Made by a program: the position numbers and the translations under genes. The notes under the pieces were generated by a model, which was not told the origin of the DNA, made no database searches, and saw only the letters and a list, made by a program, of their open reading frames with translations. A stretch of DNA of 64,000 nt from JAYODW01 sp038116745 (GTDB lineage: Bacteria; Pseudomonadota; Gammaproteobacteria; Ga0077536). The DNA lies in NCBI GenBank assembly GCA_038116745.1, contig JAYODW010000025.1:11418-75417 (forward strand), written 5' to 3'. Below are positions 1-6,764 of this stretch, piece after piece (positions within the stretch are counted from its first letter, which is position 1; every line of letters begins with the position of its first letter).

Positions 1-1
1 A

Positions 2-211
2 CGCGTGGCTGCCCACGAGATCATGATCGGGACACCGGCGATCCGAAATCTCATCCGCGAGAACAAAATCGCGCAGATGTATTCGGCTATCCAGACCGGG
101 CAGCAGTTTGGCATGCAGACCCTGGATCAGAATCTGAAAGGTCTCGTGGAGAAGGGACTGGTTTCGCGCCAGGAGGCGCGCAACAAAGCGGCTAATAAAG
201 ACAACTTTTAA
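2..211 (+). CDS. pilT: PilT, type IV pilus retraction ATPase (C-terminal fragment, cut by window edge)
   Basis: Only the last 69 residues are visible; the reading frame is open to the window edge, so the gene starts upstream. The fragment carries the AIRNLIRE motif near its start, followed by the helix-rich tail (MQTLDQNLKGLVEKGL) typical of PilT. In PilT this region is needed for pilus retraction and is distinct from the matching PilU segment. PilT is a hexameric cytoplasmic ATPase that drives pilin disassembly during twitching. The stop is followed by a 71-base gap and then a PilU-like gene on the same strand, the classical pilT-pilU order. The motif makes the assignment to PilT rather than PilU fairly safe despite the short fragment. 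Confidence 0.9.
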   Translation, partial: RVAAHEIMIGTPAIRNLIRENKIAQMYSAIQTGQQFGMQTLDQNLKGLVEKGLVSRQEARNKAANKDNF

Positions 212-282
212 AATTTTAAGTGCGCCTGCACCGCTCACAACCCAAGCGCGCTTTTACGCCAACGCACTGAAGGAGATCGCTG

Positions 283-1449
283 ATGGAGCGAGAACAAGCC
301 ATTAAATATATGCGGGATCTCCTGACTTTGATGGTAGAGAAGAAGGCCTCCGACCTTTTTATTACCCGGGATTTTCCGCCGGCGATGAAAATTGACGGCA
401 AGATCACGCCGGTTTCAAAAACCCGCCTGACGGGCGAGAACACCAAAGCGCTCTCATACGCGGTCATGAACGATCGTCAGATCAAGGAATATGAGGCCAC
501 CAAGGAGTGCAATTTCGCCATCGCTCCGGCAGGGATCGGACGTTTCCGAGCCAACGCATTCATACAGCAGGGCGCCTGTGGCATGGTGCTGCGGACAATC
601 GAAACCGAGGTGCCGAACCTGGACAAGCTAGGTCTGCCGCCGGTTCTCAAAGAAATCATCATGACCAAGCGTGGTCTGGTCATCATGGTCGGAGGAACGG
701 GTTCCGGAAAGTCCACCTCGCTGGCCGCGATGCTCGACCATCGCAATGCCAACACTTACGGACACATCATCACCATCGAAGACCCGATCGAATATGTCCA
801 TCCGCACAAGAACTGCATCATCATGCAGCGTGAGGTCGGGGTAGACACAGACGACTGGGATATCGCGCTCAAGAACACCCTGCGGCAGGCGCCCGACGTG
901 ATCCTTCTCGGTGAGATCCGCGACCGGGAAACGATGGAGTTCGGCATTGCTTTCGCCGAGACAGGTCATCTGGCGGTTGCCACGCTGCACGCAAACAGCT
1001 CTAACCAGGCGCTCGACCGCATCATCAACTTCTTTCCCGAAGAAAGACGTCAGCAGCTGCTGATGGACCTCTCGCTCAACCTGCGCGCGGTGATCTCGCA
1101 GCGCCTGCTGAAGAAAATAGACGGCAAGGGACGGGTTGCCGCGATTGAAATCCTGATGAACTCGCCGCTGATTTCAGACCTTATCTTCAAGGGCGAGGTG
1201 CACGGCATTAAAGAGATCATGGCCAAGTCCAATGAAATGGGCATGAAAACCTTCGACCAGGCCTTGTTCGATCTTTTTGAAGCTGACCTGATCACACTCG
1301 AAGATGCCATGCGTAACGCCGATTCTCAGAACGAGCTGCGGCTGCGCATCAAGCTTGAGGGTAAAGCTTCCAAAGCGCGCAGCATCCTGGATGAAACGGT
1401 GGGGCTTTCGCTGGAAGAAGATGAGGACACCGCAGGCATGGTGCGTTAA
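283..1449 (+). CDS. pilU: PilU, PilT-dependent type IV pilus ATPase
   Basis: 388 residues, the usual PilU length. Seen in order: Walker A GGTGSGKS (137-144), Asp box ending IEDPIEY (165-171), Walker B DVILLGEIRD (205-214) and His box GHLAVATLHAN (228-238). Where PilT has AIRNLIRE this protein has LISDLIFKGEVHGIKEIM, the PilU pattern, and its tail ends with an LRLRIKLEG-type segment as PilU does. PilU is a cytoplasmic accessory retraction ATPase that works with PilT. The ATG is preceded by AAGGAG at good spacing. It lies between pilT and a second PilU-like gene with short gaps, so co-transcription is likely. Confidence 0.92.
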   Translation: MEREQAIKYMRDLLTLMVEKKASDLFITRDFPPAMKIDGKITPVSKTRLTGENTKALSYAVMNDRQIKEYEATKECNFAIAPAGIGRFRANAFIQQGACGMVLRTIETEVPNLDKLGLPPVLKEIIMTKRGLVIMVGGTGSGKSTSLAAMLDHRNANTYGHIITIEDPIEYVHPHKNCIIMQREVGVDTDDWDIALKNTLRQAPDVILLGEIRDRETMEFGIAFAETGHLAVATLHANSSNQALDRIINFFPEERRQQLLMDLSLNLRAVISQRLLKKIDGKGRVAAIEILMNSPLISDLIFKGEVHGIKEIMAKSNEMGMKTFDQALFDLFEADLITLEDAMRNADSQNELRLRIKLEGKASKARSILDETVGLSLEEDEDTAGMVR

Positions 1450-1487
1450 GCACCGCCGGTGCAGAGCGGATCATCCCGGAGCATTAA

Positions 1488-2546
1488 ATGGATATCACCC
1501 CCTACCTGCAGCTTCTGCGCGATAAGAGTGGTTCAGATCTGTTCTTCACAGTCGGCGCACCGGTCAAAATCAAGCTCGAAGGTTCGATTAATTCGGTCGG
1601 CAAAACGACGCTGACCTCGGAGCTCGTTGTGGCGGCGGCCTACGGCATCATGAATGAGCGCCAGATCGCTCAGTTCGAGGCTGATCTTGAGTGCGATTTT
1701 GCTATTGCGCTGCCGGACAAGTCAGCGCGTTTCCGGGTGAATGTTTTCCGTCAGCGTGGTGAAGTGGGCATGGTCCTGCGCCGCATTCCGGCTGAGATCC
1801 CGGAAATCGAAGACCTCGGCCTGCCGGGGATTCTGCGCGAGCTGATTATGCATAAGCGCGGCCTGCTGTTGATGGTCGGCGCTACGGGATCAGGTAAGTC
1901 CACCACGCTCGCTGCCATGATTAACGAACGCAATCGCTCCATGGCGGGACACATTCTCACGATCGAGGACCCGGTCGAATTCTCGCACCCGAACCTCAAG
2001 TCGATCGTTAATCAGCGCGAAGTCGGCGTTGACACGCTGTCCTACCGAAATGCGTTAAAGGCGTCGCTGCGAGAGGCGCCGGACGTGATCCTCATCGGCG
2101 AGATCCGCGATCGCGAGACCATGGAAGCAGCGCTTGAGCTGTGTAACACCGGGCATCTGGCGATTTCGACCATGCATGCGAACAATGCAAATCAGGCGAT
2201 GGAGCGCATCATTAATCTGTTTCCCCAGGATCTGCACAAGCAGCTTCTGATGGACCTCTCGCTTAATCTGCGTTCGGTTATCTCCCAGCGTCTGGTCAAG
2301 GGCGTAGACGGAAAACGCGTGGCCGCCATCGAGATCCTGGTCAACACGCCACACATTGCTGATCTCATTCTCAAAGGTGAGCTTCACGAGCTTAAGGAAG
2401 CGATGGAGGGCAGCGGCACCCGCGGCATGCAGACCTTCGATATGGCCTTGCACAGCCTGTTTTCGGAAGAGCGCATCAGTCTGGAAGAGGCGCTGTCCAA
2501 CGCGGATTCCCGCACCAATCTCGAGGCGCGGATCAATTTTGGTTGA
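1488..2546 (+). CDS. Second PilU-like type IV pilus ATPase
   Basis: 352 residues of the PilT/PilU family: Walker A GATGSGKST (131-139), Walker B DVILIGEIRD (199-208), then a His box GHLAISTMHAN. All ATPase motifs look intact. The AIRNLIRE position reads HIADLILKGELHELKEAM, so it is PilU-like rather than PilT-like. It differs clearly from the preceding PilU and is shorter at the C-terminus, so it is a paralogue and not a recent tandem copy. CCGGAG precedes the ATG, 38 bases after pilU. By family it should be a cytoplasmic hexameric ATPase affecting pilus retraction. Whether it acts on the same pilus as PilT is inference. The usual two-gene pair is here a three-gene set. Confidence 0.88.
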   Translation: MDITPYLQLLRDKSGSDLFFTVGAPVKIKLEGSINSVGKTTLTSELVVAAAYGIMNERQIAQFEADLECDFAIALPDKSARFRVNVFRQRGEVGMVLRRIPAEIPEIEDLGLPGILRELIMHKRGLLLMVGATGSGKSTTLAAMINERNRSMAGHILTIEDPVEFSHPNLKSIVNQREVGVDTLSYRNALKASLREAPDVILIGEIRDRETMEAALELCNTGHLAISTMHANNANQAMERIINLFPQDLHKQLLMDLSLNLRSVISQRLVKGVDGKRVAAIEILVNTPHIADLILKGELHELKEAMEGSGTRGMQTFDMALHSLFSEERISLEEALSNADSRTNLEARINFG

Positions 2547-2594
2547 GGCTCGCGCCGGATCTCGGGCGCACTCTCGCTGAGTGCGTCGAGCCCT

Positions 2595-3182
2595 GTGAGG
2601 CGCCGAGCAGGCTTTCGGCGGGCGCGAAAACGGTGGCTGGGGGCAACCCTTGCGGCCGCAATCGGTACGGCCGGCTTGCCCCTGCCTGGCAGCGGCGCAG
2701 GGTCTCAACTTGAATGGTTACCTGCGCGCGGTCTCGATCCCGGCGCGCAACTGCGCCTCGAGCATCTGCGGCGCTCCCGTTGTCTTCCCAAGGCCGGCGA
2801 TGTGCTTGCACCGGTCTTCCCAGGCGCGCGGGTTGTGGAGATTTCCTGGGGCCGAGAAAAACCGCAATGCCAGCTTCGCTCTGGCTGGGACGACCAGGGT
2901 GCGGTGACGCTGCTGACGGAGGCGAATCCCGAGGAAGTGGCGACCTGGTACGCCGGCGCGCTCCCGCTGTTCCGCCGCTATGGTGAAATGCCCCAGGCGC
3001 TGTTTATAAATGCCCTGATCAGTGACTTCATATGGGAGCGGGATTACTTCAAGTATCCCAATGTAGCTGTCCGGCCGGCGGACCCCGCCTGGCTGGCGCG
3101 TGGCTATCGCAGTGAGATTGCATTGAACAGGCCCGCGGCGGATTCATACTCGGCGTCGGCGAACGCTGCGGGCACACCCTGA
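2595..3182 (+). CDS. Hypothetical secreted protein
   Basis: 195 residues from a GTG start. I do not recognise the family. The N-terminus is strongly basic (MRRRAGFRRARKRW) and followed by a small-residue hydrophobic stretch (LGATLAAAIGTAGLPLPGSG), which looks like a signal peptide or anchor, so an exported location is inferred. The remainder is soluble-looking with two cysteines (in RSRCLPKAG and KPQCQLRSG) that could pair in the periplasm, and an aromatic segment near residues 130-160 (LFINALISDFIWERDYFKYP). It follows the second pilU-like gene by 48 bases on the same strand. No motif ties it to pili. The start is uncertain. Confidence 0.55.
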   Translation: MRRRAGFRRARKRWLGATLAAAIGTAGLPLPGSGAGSQLEWLPARGLDPGAQLRLEHLRRSRCLPKAGDVLAPVFPGARVVEISWGREKPQCQLRSGWDDQGAVTLLTEANPEEVATWYAGALPLFRRYGEMPQALFINALISDFIWERDYFKYPNVAVRPADPAWLARGYRSEIALNRPAADSYSASANAAGTP

Positions 3183-3206
3183 AGTATTGACCGGAGGGCA
3201 GCTTGG

Positions 3207-3503
3207 ATGTCGCACAATAGACCGAAGGCGCAGCCGACAAGGCAGCTGGAAAACGAGCGTGTCATTGTCACCCGGTGGTCGTTTGCACCCGGTGCGGAAA
3301 CCGGGTGGCACCGTCATGAGCACGACTACGTTGTCGTCCCGCTGGTAGCAGGAACGCTGCTGCTGGATAACGGCGCCACAGGAACCGCGCAAGCCGAACT
3401 GGCCGTTGGGGTGTCTTACACCAGACCCGCAGGTGTCGAGCACAATGTAATCAATGCAAACGACTACGATTTCGCCTTCATAGAGGTAGAGCTCAAACCC
3501 TGA
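3207..3503 (+). CDS. Small single-domain cupin protein
   Basis: 98 residues. Cupin motif 1 is visible as GWHRHEHDYVVVPLVAG (33-49), with H35, H37 and H39 as candidate metal ligands. A second half carries PAGVEHNVIN with H79, the expected motif 2 histidine. One small beta-barrel cupin with a bound metal is the likely fold, and the protein is cytoplasmic because no signal is present. Similar small cupins are annotated loosely, including as beta-alanine degradation proteins, but nothing here supports a substrate. It sits 24 bases after the preceding hypothetical gene and may be co-transcribed. Confidence 0.75.
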   Translation: MSHNRPKAQPTRQLENERVIVTRWSFAPGAETGWHRHEHDYVVVPLVAGTLLLDNGATGTAQAELAVGVSYTRPAGVEHNVINANDYDFAFIEVELKP

Positions 3504-3595
3504 GCAGCGGACCTTGTCGTCAGGGTCGACGGTAAGTTGATCGGACCCAGGTGCTGGGGTAGCGTCGCGGGTCTTCGCAAACTGGAACAGCGCTC

Positions 3596-3976
3596 ATGAA
3601 AAGCCCGCCTGACGTCTTCCCCGATGTGTTTTCAACCGAGCACATCGTGGATAACTACGACCTCTGTTTTGACCCGGCGGATCCGCGTAATGGCAGCCTT
3701 TATGTCTGTACCCCCAGGAATGGAGCAGGCGCGGGGCCGCAGGTCGAGCGTTTGCGCAAGGCCGGCTTGTGGTCCGCGCAGACGCCGAAAACCGTGCCCG
3801 ACGAGCAGCGGCAGGCCTACAAGGACGGCCTGATTTTCAACGCAGCCAGGGTTTATGGTCAGGGTGATAAACACTGGGTGCTGGCGCGTTTCGACCATCC
3901 TAAATTCCCATCCAACGCCGATCAGTGGGCCGCCTGGAACGCACTGTTCGAAGCGGAGAGAGACCATGTTGACTGA
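3596..3976 (+). CDS. Hypothetical cytoplasmic protein
   Basis: 126 residues, no recognised family. It is acidic and rich in aromatic residues and prolines, with no signal peptide or membrane segment. Its sequence reads like one compact domain: an N-terminal part with DNYDLCFDPADPRNG, a middle helix (VPDEQRQAYKDGLIFNAARV) and a C-terminal segment WVLARFDHPKFP. It overlaps the start of the next gene by 11 bases, which supports the frame and suggests translational coupling to a lipoprotein. Function unknown. Confidence 0.6.
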   Translation: MKSPPDVFPDVFSTEHIVDNYDLCFDPADPRNGSLYVCTPRNGAGAGPQVERLRKAGLWSAQTPKTVPDEQRQAYKDGLIFNAARVYGQGDKHWVLARFDHPKFPSNADQWAAWNALFEAERDHVD

Positions 3977-4409
3977 GCAATTGCTTTCTCCGCGGCGCGT
4001 CGCTTCAGGTTCTGTCGGCAGCGTCATCGGCGCGCGCCGGGCTTGGTTGCGCTTGGCCGTGTGCTGCCTGCTCCTGGTGGGCTGCGGGCGCACGCCGGAG
4101 GAATTGTTCTCTGAGTCAGTTTCGCCCGACGGTGCCTGGCGCCTGAGGCTGACGGTGTCGCAGTCGAAGATGCCGCAAGGGCCTTTTTTCGTTACCGCCT
4201 ACGCAGTGGACGGCACGGATAAGGTGAGCAAACTGCTGGAATCGAAGCTGGAAAATGATGGAGTCCCGTTTACCGTCAGCAATATCGCTGCGCGCTGGAC
4301 GGGACAGAGTGCCGCCCTGCTGTGTCTGCGCGCGACTGACCGCCCCGATCGAGGATGGCGCATTGAGGTTGGGCCCGAGGTTCGAGCCGTCCCGATTGAA
4401 AAGTGTTGA
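3966..4409 (+). CDS. Small lipoprotein of unknown function
   Basis: 147 residues from the ATG inside the previous gene's end; the frame is open further upstream, but this ATG gives a sensible signal peptide. A basic region (GARRAWLR) is followed by LAVCCLLLVGC, where LVGC is a good lipobox, so lipidation at that cysteine and membrane anchoring are expected. The mature part has a beta-rich look (ESVSPDGAWRLRLTVSQSK, FVTAYAVDG) reminiscent of small periplasmic beta domains. Two late cysteines (in ALLCLRA and at the C-terminal KC) may be paired. No family is recognised. Confidence 0.65.
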   Translation: MLTEQLLSPRRVASGSVGSVIGARRAWLRLAVCCLLLVGCGRTPEELFSESVSPDGAWRLRLTVSQSKMPQGPFFVTAYAVDGTDKVSKLLESKLENDGVPFTVSNIAARWTGQSAALLCLRATDRPDRGWRIEVGPEVRAVPIEKC

Positions 4410-4801
4410 GCCCGTTGGTACGGCCGCGCTGGAAGGCTGCCGCTGCTGCGTCGCAGGCAGCGGTGAAAACAGACGGGGTTCCCTGGCGCAGAAACGAGGC
4501 CGTCTGGGCTGTCGTATCCATGATTCCCGCTGGACGGGTCGCAACTTATGGACAGATTGCTGCCCTGGCAGGAATTGAAGGACCTGCCGGTGCACGCCAG
4601 GTTGGCTATGCCCTGTCTGCGCTGCCGCCTGGAATCGACGTGCCCTGGCACAGGGTTATCAATCGAACCGGCAGGGTAAGTCCTCGGAAGCACGGGACAC
4701 GAGACGAGCTGCAGTACGCACTACTGATGCAGGAAGGCGTCTGCCGTAGCGATGCGGAACACATTGATCTGAAAACCTACCGCTGGGCTGCTGGTGACTG
4801 A
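4403..4801 (+). CDS. atl: Alkyltransferase-like protein (ATL/YbaZ-type, no active-site cysteine)
   Basis: 132 residues from a TTG overlapping the previous stop; an in-frame GTG at 4463 is an alternative start giving 112 residues. The body matches the DNA-binding domain of O6-alkylguanine transferases: VWAVVSMIPAGRVATYGQIA, then RQVGYALSALP, then PWHRVINRTG (81-90). In true transferases the motif is PCHRV; here tryptophan (W82) replaces the acceptor cysteine. That is the hallmark of ATL proteins, which bind O6-alkylguanine, flip it out and recruit nucleotide excision repair instead of repairing directly. The C-terminal IDLKTYRW also resembles E. coli YbaZ. The organism is therefore expected to send O6-alkyl lesions to UvrABC. 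Confidence 0.85.
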   Translation: MLSPLVRPRWKAAAAASQAAVKTDGVPWRRNEAVWAVVSMIPAGRVATYGQIAALAGIEGPAGARQVGYALSALPPGIDVPWHRVINRTGRVSPRKHGTRDELQYALLMQEGVCRSDAEHIDLKTYRWAAGD

Positions 4802-5192
4802 ATTCCGCAGGCTGGGCGGCGTGGCGGCGAGATCCGGTCCCTGGATTGCGCTGGTTGCCGTTGGTCTGCTCGTGCTTGTTGTCCGGCAGGCGGAGGCTCC
4901 GGAGCCGATCCTGTGCGGCCGCGATGTCACGCCGGGATCCGATACGCTGGTGATGCTGAGCGCCTCCTGGTGTGGATATTGCCGACGCGCGCGTGACTAC
5001 CTGCAGACGCAGGCGATAGCGCACTGCGAATACGATATCGATGACGACGCTGAAGGGCGCCGGCTGTTTGATACGCTTCCGCAGCGGGTCGTCCCGACGA
5101 TCAGAATCCACGACGATGTTCTGGTCGGATTCAATCGGGCCGAGATCGAGCAGACGCTGATGGCTCACGGTTTGATGGCGTTACCGGAGTGA
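4794..5192 (+). CDS. Membrane-anchored glutaredoxin-like protein
   Basis: 132 residues from a GTG overlapping the end of the ATL gene by 8 bases. One transmembrane segment (about 17-31, WIALVAVGLLVLVV) follows a basic N-terminus. This predicts a cytoplasmic N-terminus and a periplasmic C-terminal domain. That domain has a thioredoxin fold: strand LVMLSASW, redox motif C60-G-Y-C63, cis-proline segment VVPTIRI (99-105) and a late GF. CGYC is glutaredoxin-like rather than the CGPC of thioredoxin or CPHC of DsbA. A glutaredoxin-type centre facing a compartment without glutathione reductase is unusual, so the topology deserves testing. The 3' end overlaps the opposing methyltransferase gene by 62 bases. 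Confidence 0.75.
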   Translation: MTEFRRLGGVAARSGPWIALVAVGLLVLVVRQAEAPEPILCGRDVTPGSDTLVMLSASWCGYCRRARDYLQTQAIAHCEYDIDDDAEGRRLFDTLPQRVVPTIRIHDDVLVGFNRAEIEQTLMAHGLMALPE

Positions 5193-5901
5193 TACTCCGA
5201 GTGGGCGGCAGCGGGCCCAGAGTAGCCCGCACTCGGAACAGCGCATGACCGCTGCGCTGATATTTCCTTTCGAAGGCGCTTAACGGGAGCTCGGGACGGA
5301 AGAGCTCCGCGCTGACTTTAAGTCCCGTCCAGCAGCCGATGGCCTGTGCAGACTCGTCGGCGTAAAGCGCCCAGTTGGTCCGCATTTCGAACGCTCCGCC
5401 GAGCGCGAGCAGGTCCGCCATCGCCGGGTTGGCGTGCCAGCGCCGGGTCAGATGACGCGGCTTTGGCCACGGGTTGGGATAAAGGAGAAAGTGGTGTAGC
5501 ACAGGCCATCCGGCGATCCGGGCGTGCGCCCACAGCGCCGGCAGATCAGCGCGGATGATGCGCAGATTGTCGGGTCGAGGAATGTCGCCGGAGGCTTTTC
5601 GCAGGCGTGAGGCGCTGCGGTCACAGGCGATCACCAGGCACTTCGGGAACCGTTGGGCGAGAGCCCTGCTGGACAGACCGGTTCCGCAGCCGCTATCCAG
5701 CACGACGGGCAGGCCCTGGTCTGCGATCAGCCGATCGAGCGCTGCAAAAAGCCGGGTGAACCTTTCATCTTGAGGACGTCGATGCGGGTTGGCTCGGTAT
5801 CGACGGATCAGGCCGGGCAGGCGGGGATGCGGCGCCGATTGATCGCTCGCGACTGGACGCGAGGCGTGCTCAGGACGACAGCCTGACACTGGCTGCGTCA
5901 A
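5131..5901 (-). CDS. TrmB-like SAM-dependent methyltransferase (divergent paralogue)
   Basis: 256 residues from a TTG start; the true start could lie some 20-40 codons later because the N-terminus looks unstructured. Motif I is VLDSGCGTGLSSRALA (67-82), a Rossmann SAM site, followed by acidic strand ends CDRS and RADL. The segment LLYPNPWPKPRH (139-150) corresponds to the signature of tRNA (guanine-46-N7) methyltransferase TrmB, where the usual sequence is FPDPWPK or similar. Here the aspartate position is asparagine. tRNA or another base is the likely substrate, but the changed residue argues against calling it TrmB outright. It is last in a long minus-strand run and overlaps pyrK-like upstream and the Grx-like gene downstream. 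Confidence 0.7.
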   Translation of the reverse strand: MTQPVSGCRPEHASRPVASDQSAPHPRLPGLIRRYRANPHRRPQDERFTRLFAALDRLIADQGLPVVLDSGCGTGLSSRALAQRFPKCLVIACDRSASRLRKASGDIPRPDNLRIIRADLPALWAHARIAGWPVLHHFLLYPNPWPKPRHLTRRWHANPAMADLLALGGAFEMRTNWALYADESAQAIGCWTGLKVSAELFRPELPLSAFERKYQRSGHALFRVRATLGPLPPTRSITPVTPSNREPSASARSRPD

Positions 5902-6763
5902 ACACGGGGCCGTCGACGCAGGCGCGCTTCATGGCTTCTCCCTCGTCGGTTATGACCGATACACAGCAGCCTGCGCAGCCGCCAACGCCGCACGCCATGT
6001 ACTCCTCGATGGAGATCTCGCAGCGAACCTCGAATTCCAGGGCAAGCGCCTGAACGGCACGCAGCATCGGCGTTGGGCCGCAGGCAAAGATCTCGACGTC
6101 GCCCAAGGCGTCTATGGATTGTTCAAGCCAGCGCCGTGCGAGCTCAGTCACATGCCCGCGATAGCAGCCAGGGAAGTTCTGCTGACTGGCGAGTCTTGAG
6201 GCGATCCCCCAGTCGTCCAGCAGAGGCACAGCGGCGATGCATTCAGGGTCCAATCCGTGGACCAGGATCTGTGACGGTCGTGCCTGGAATGGAAACGGCA
6301 CCTCAGAGCCCATGACAACAAAGGGAGTCACCGGTGCCCTGCTGTGACGCATGTGCTCCGCGAGGAAGATCATCGGCGGGATCCCTACGCCGCCGCCGAT
6401 TAACAGCGGGCGGGCACGATAACGCTCCAGACGGAAAGTGCGGCCGATGGGTCCGAGAACGCTGAGCGTATCGCCAACCCGCCTTTTGGCGAGCAGGCGG
6501 GTGCCGTGGCCGTGAACTTTGAACAGGATGTCGACCCACCCGGCCTGACTGTCCGCGCGCATCAGCGACATGGGCCGTCGCATGGGCAGACTCGGGTCGC
6601 ATTGAACATGAACGAACTGGCCCGGGAGCGCTCGAGCGGCAAGCGTCGGGCTGGACAGGCGCATGATGACCTGCTCTCCCGCGAAGTGTTCGATGGACAC
6701 GATCGCCGCCTGCTCCAGATGCAGGGTGTTGCGATGCGGACGCAGCGTAGCCGCGGTATTCAT
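5870..6763 (-). CDS. PyrK-like iron-sulfur flavoprotein (dihydroorotate dehydrogenase electron transfer subunit family)
   Basis: 297 residues from the ATG that starts one base after the pyrC' stop; another in-frame ATG at 6781 would overlap pyrC'. Domains in order: an FAD-binding barrel with PMRRPMSLMRA and GHGTRLLA, an NAD-binding domain with LLIGGGVGIPP and IFACGPTPML, and a C-terminal cysteine cluster CGVGGCAGCCVSV plus a later RACVDGPVF cysteine, as in the 2Fe-2S site of PyrK. In PyrD1B-PyrK enzymes this subunit passes electrons from dihydroorotate to NAD. Most gammaproteobacteria use the quinone-linked PyrD2, which needs no PyrK. Its partner is not in the window; position beside pyrBC' supports a pyrimidine role. 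Confidence 0.75.
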   Translation of the reverse strand: MNTAATLRPHRNTLHLEQAAIVSIEHFAGEQVIMRLSSPTLAARALPGQFVHVQCDPSLPMRRPMSLMRADSQAGWVDILFKVHGHGTRLLAKRRVGDTLSVLGPIGRTFRLERYRARPLLIGGGVGIPPMIFLAEHMRHSRAPVTPFVVMGSEVPFPFQARPSQILVHGLDPECIAAVPLLDDWGIASRLASQQNFPGCYRGHVTELARRWLEQSIDALGDVEIFACGPTPMLRAVQALALEFEVRCEISIEEYMACGVGGCAGCCVSVITDEGEAMKRACVDGPVFDAASVRLSS

Positions 6764-6764
6764 T

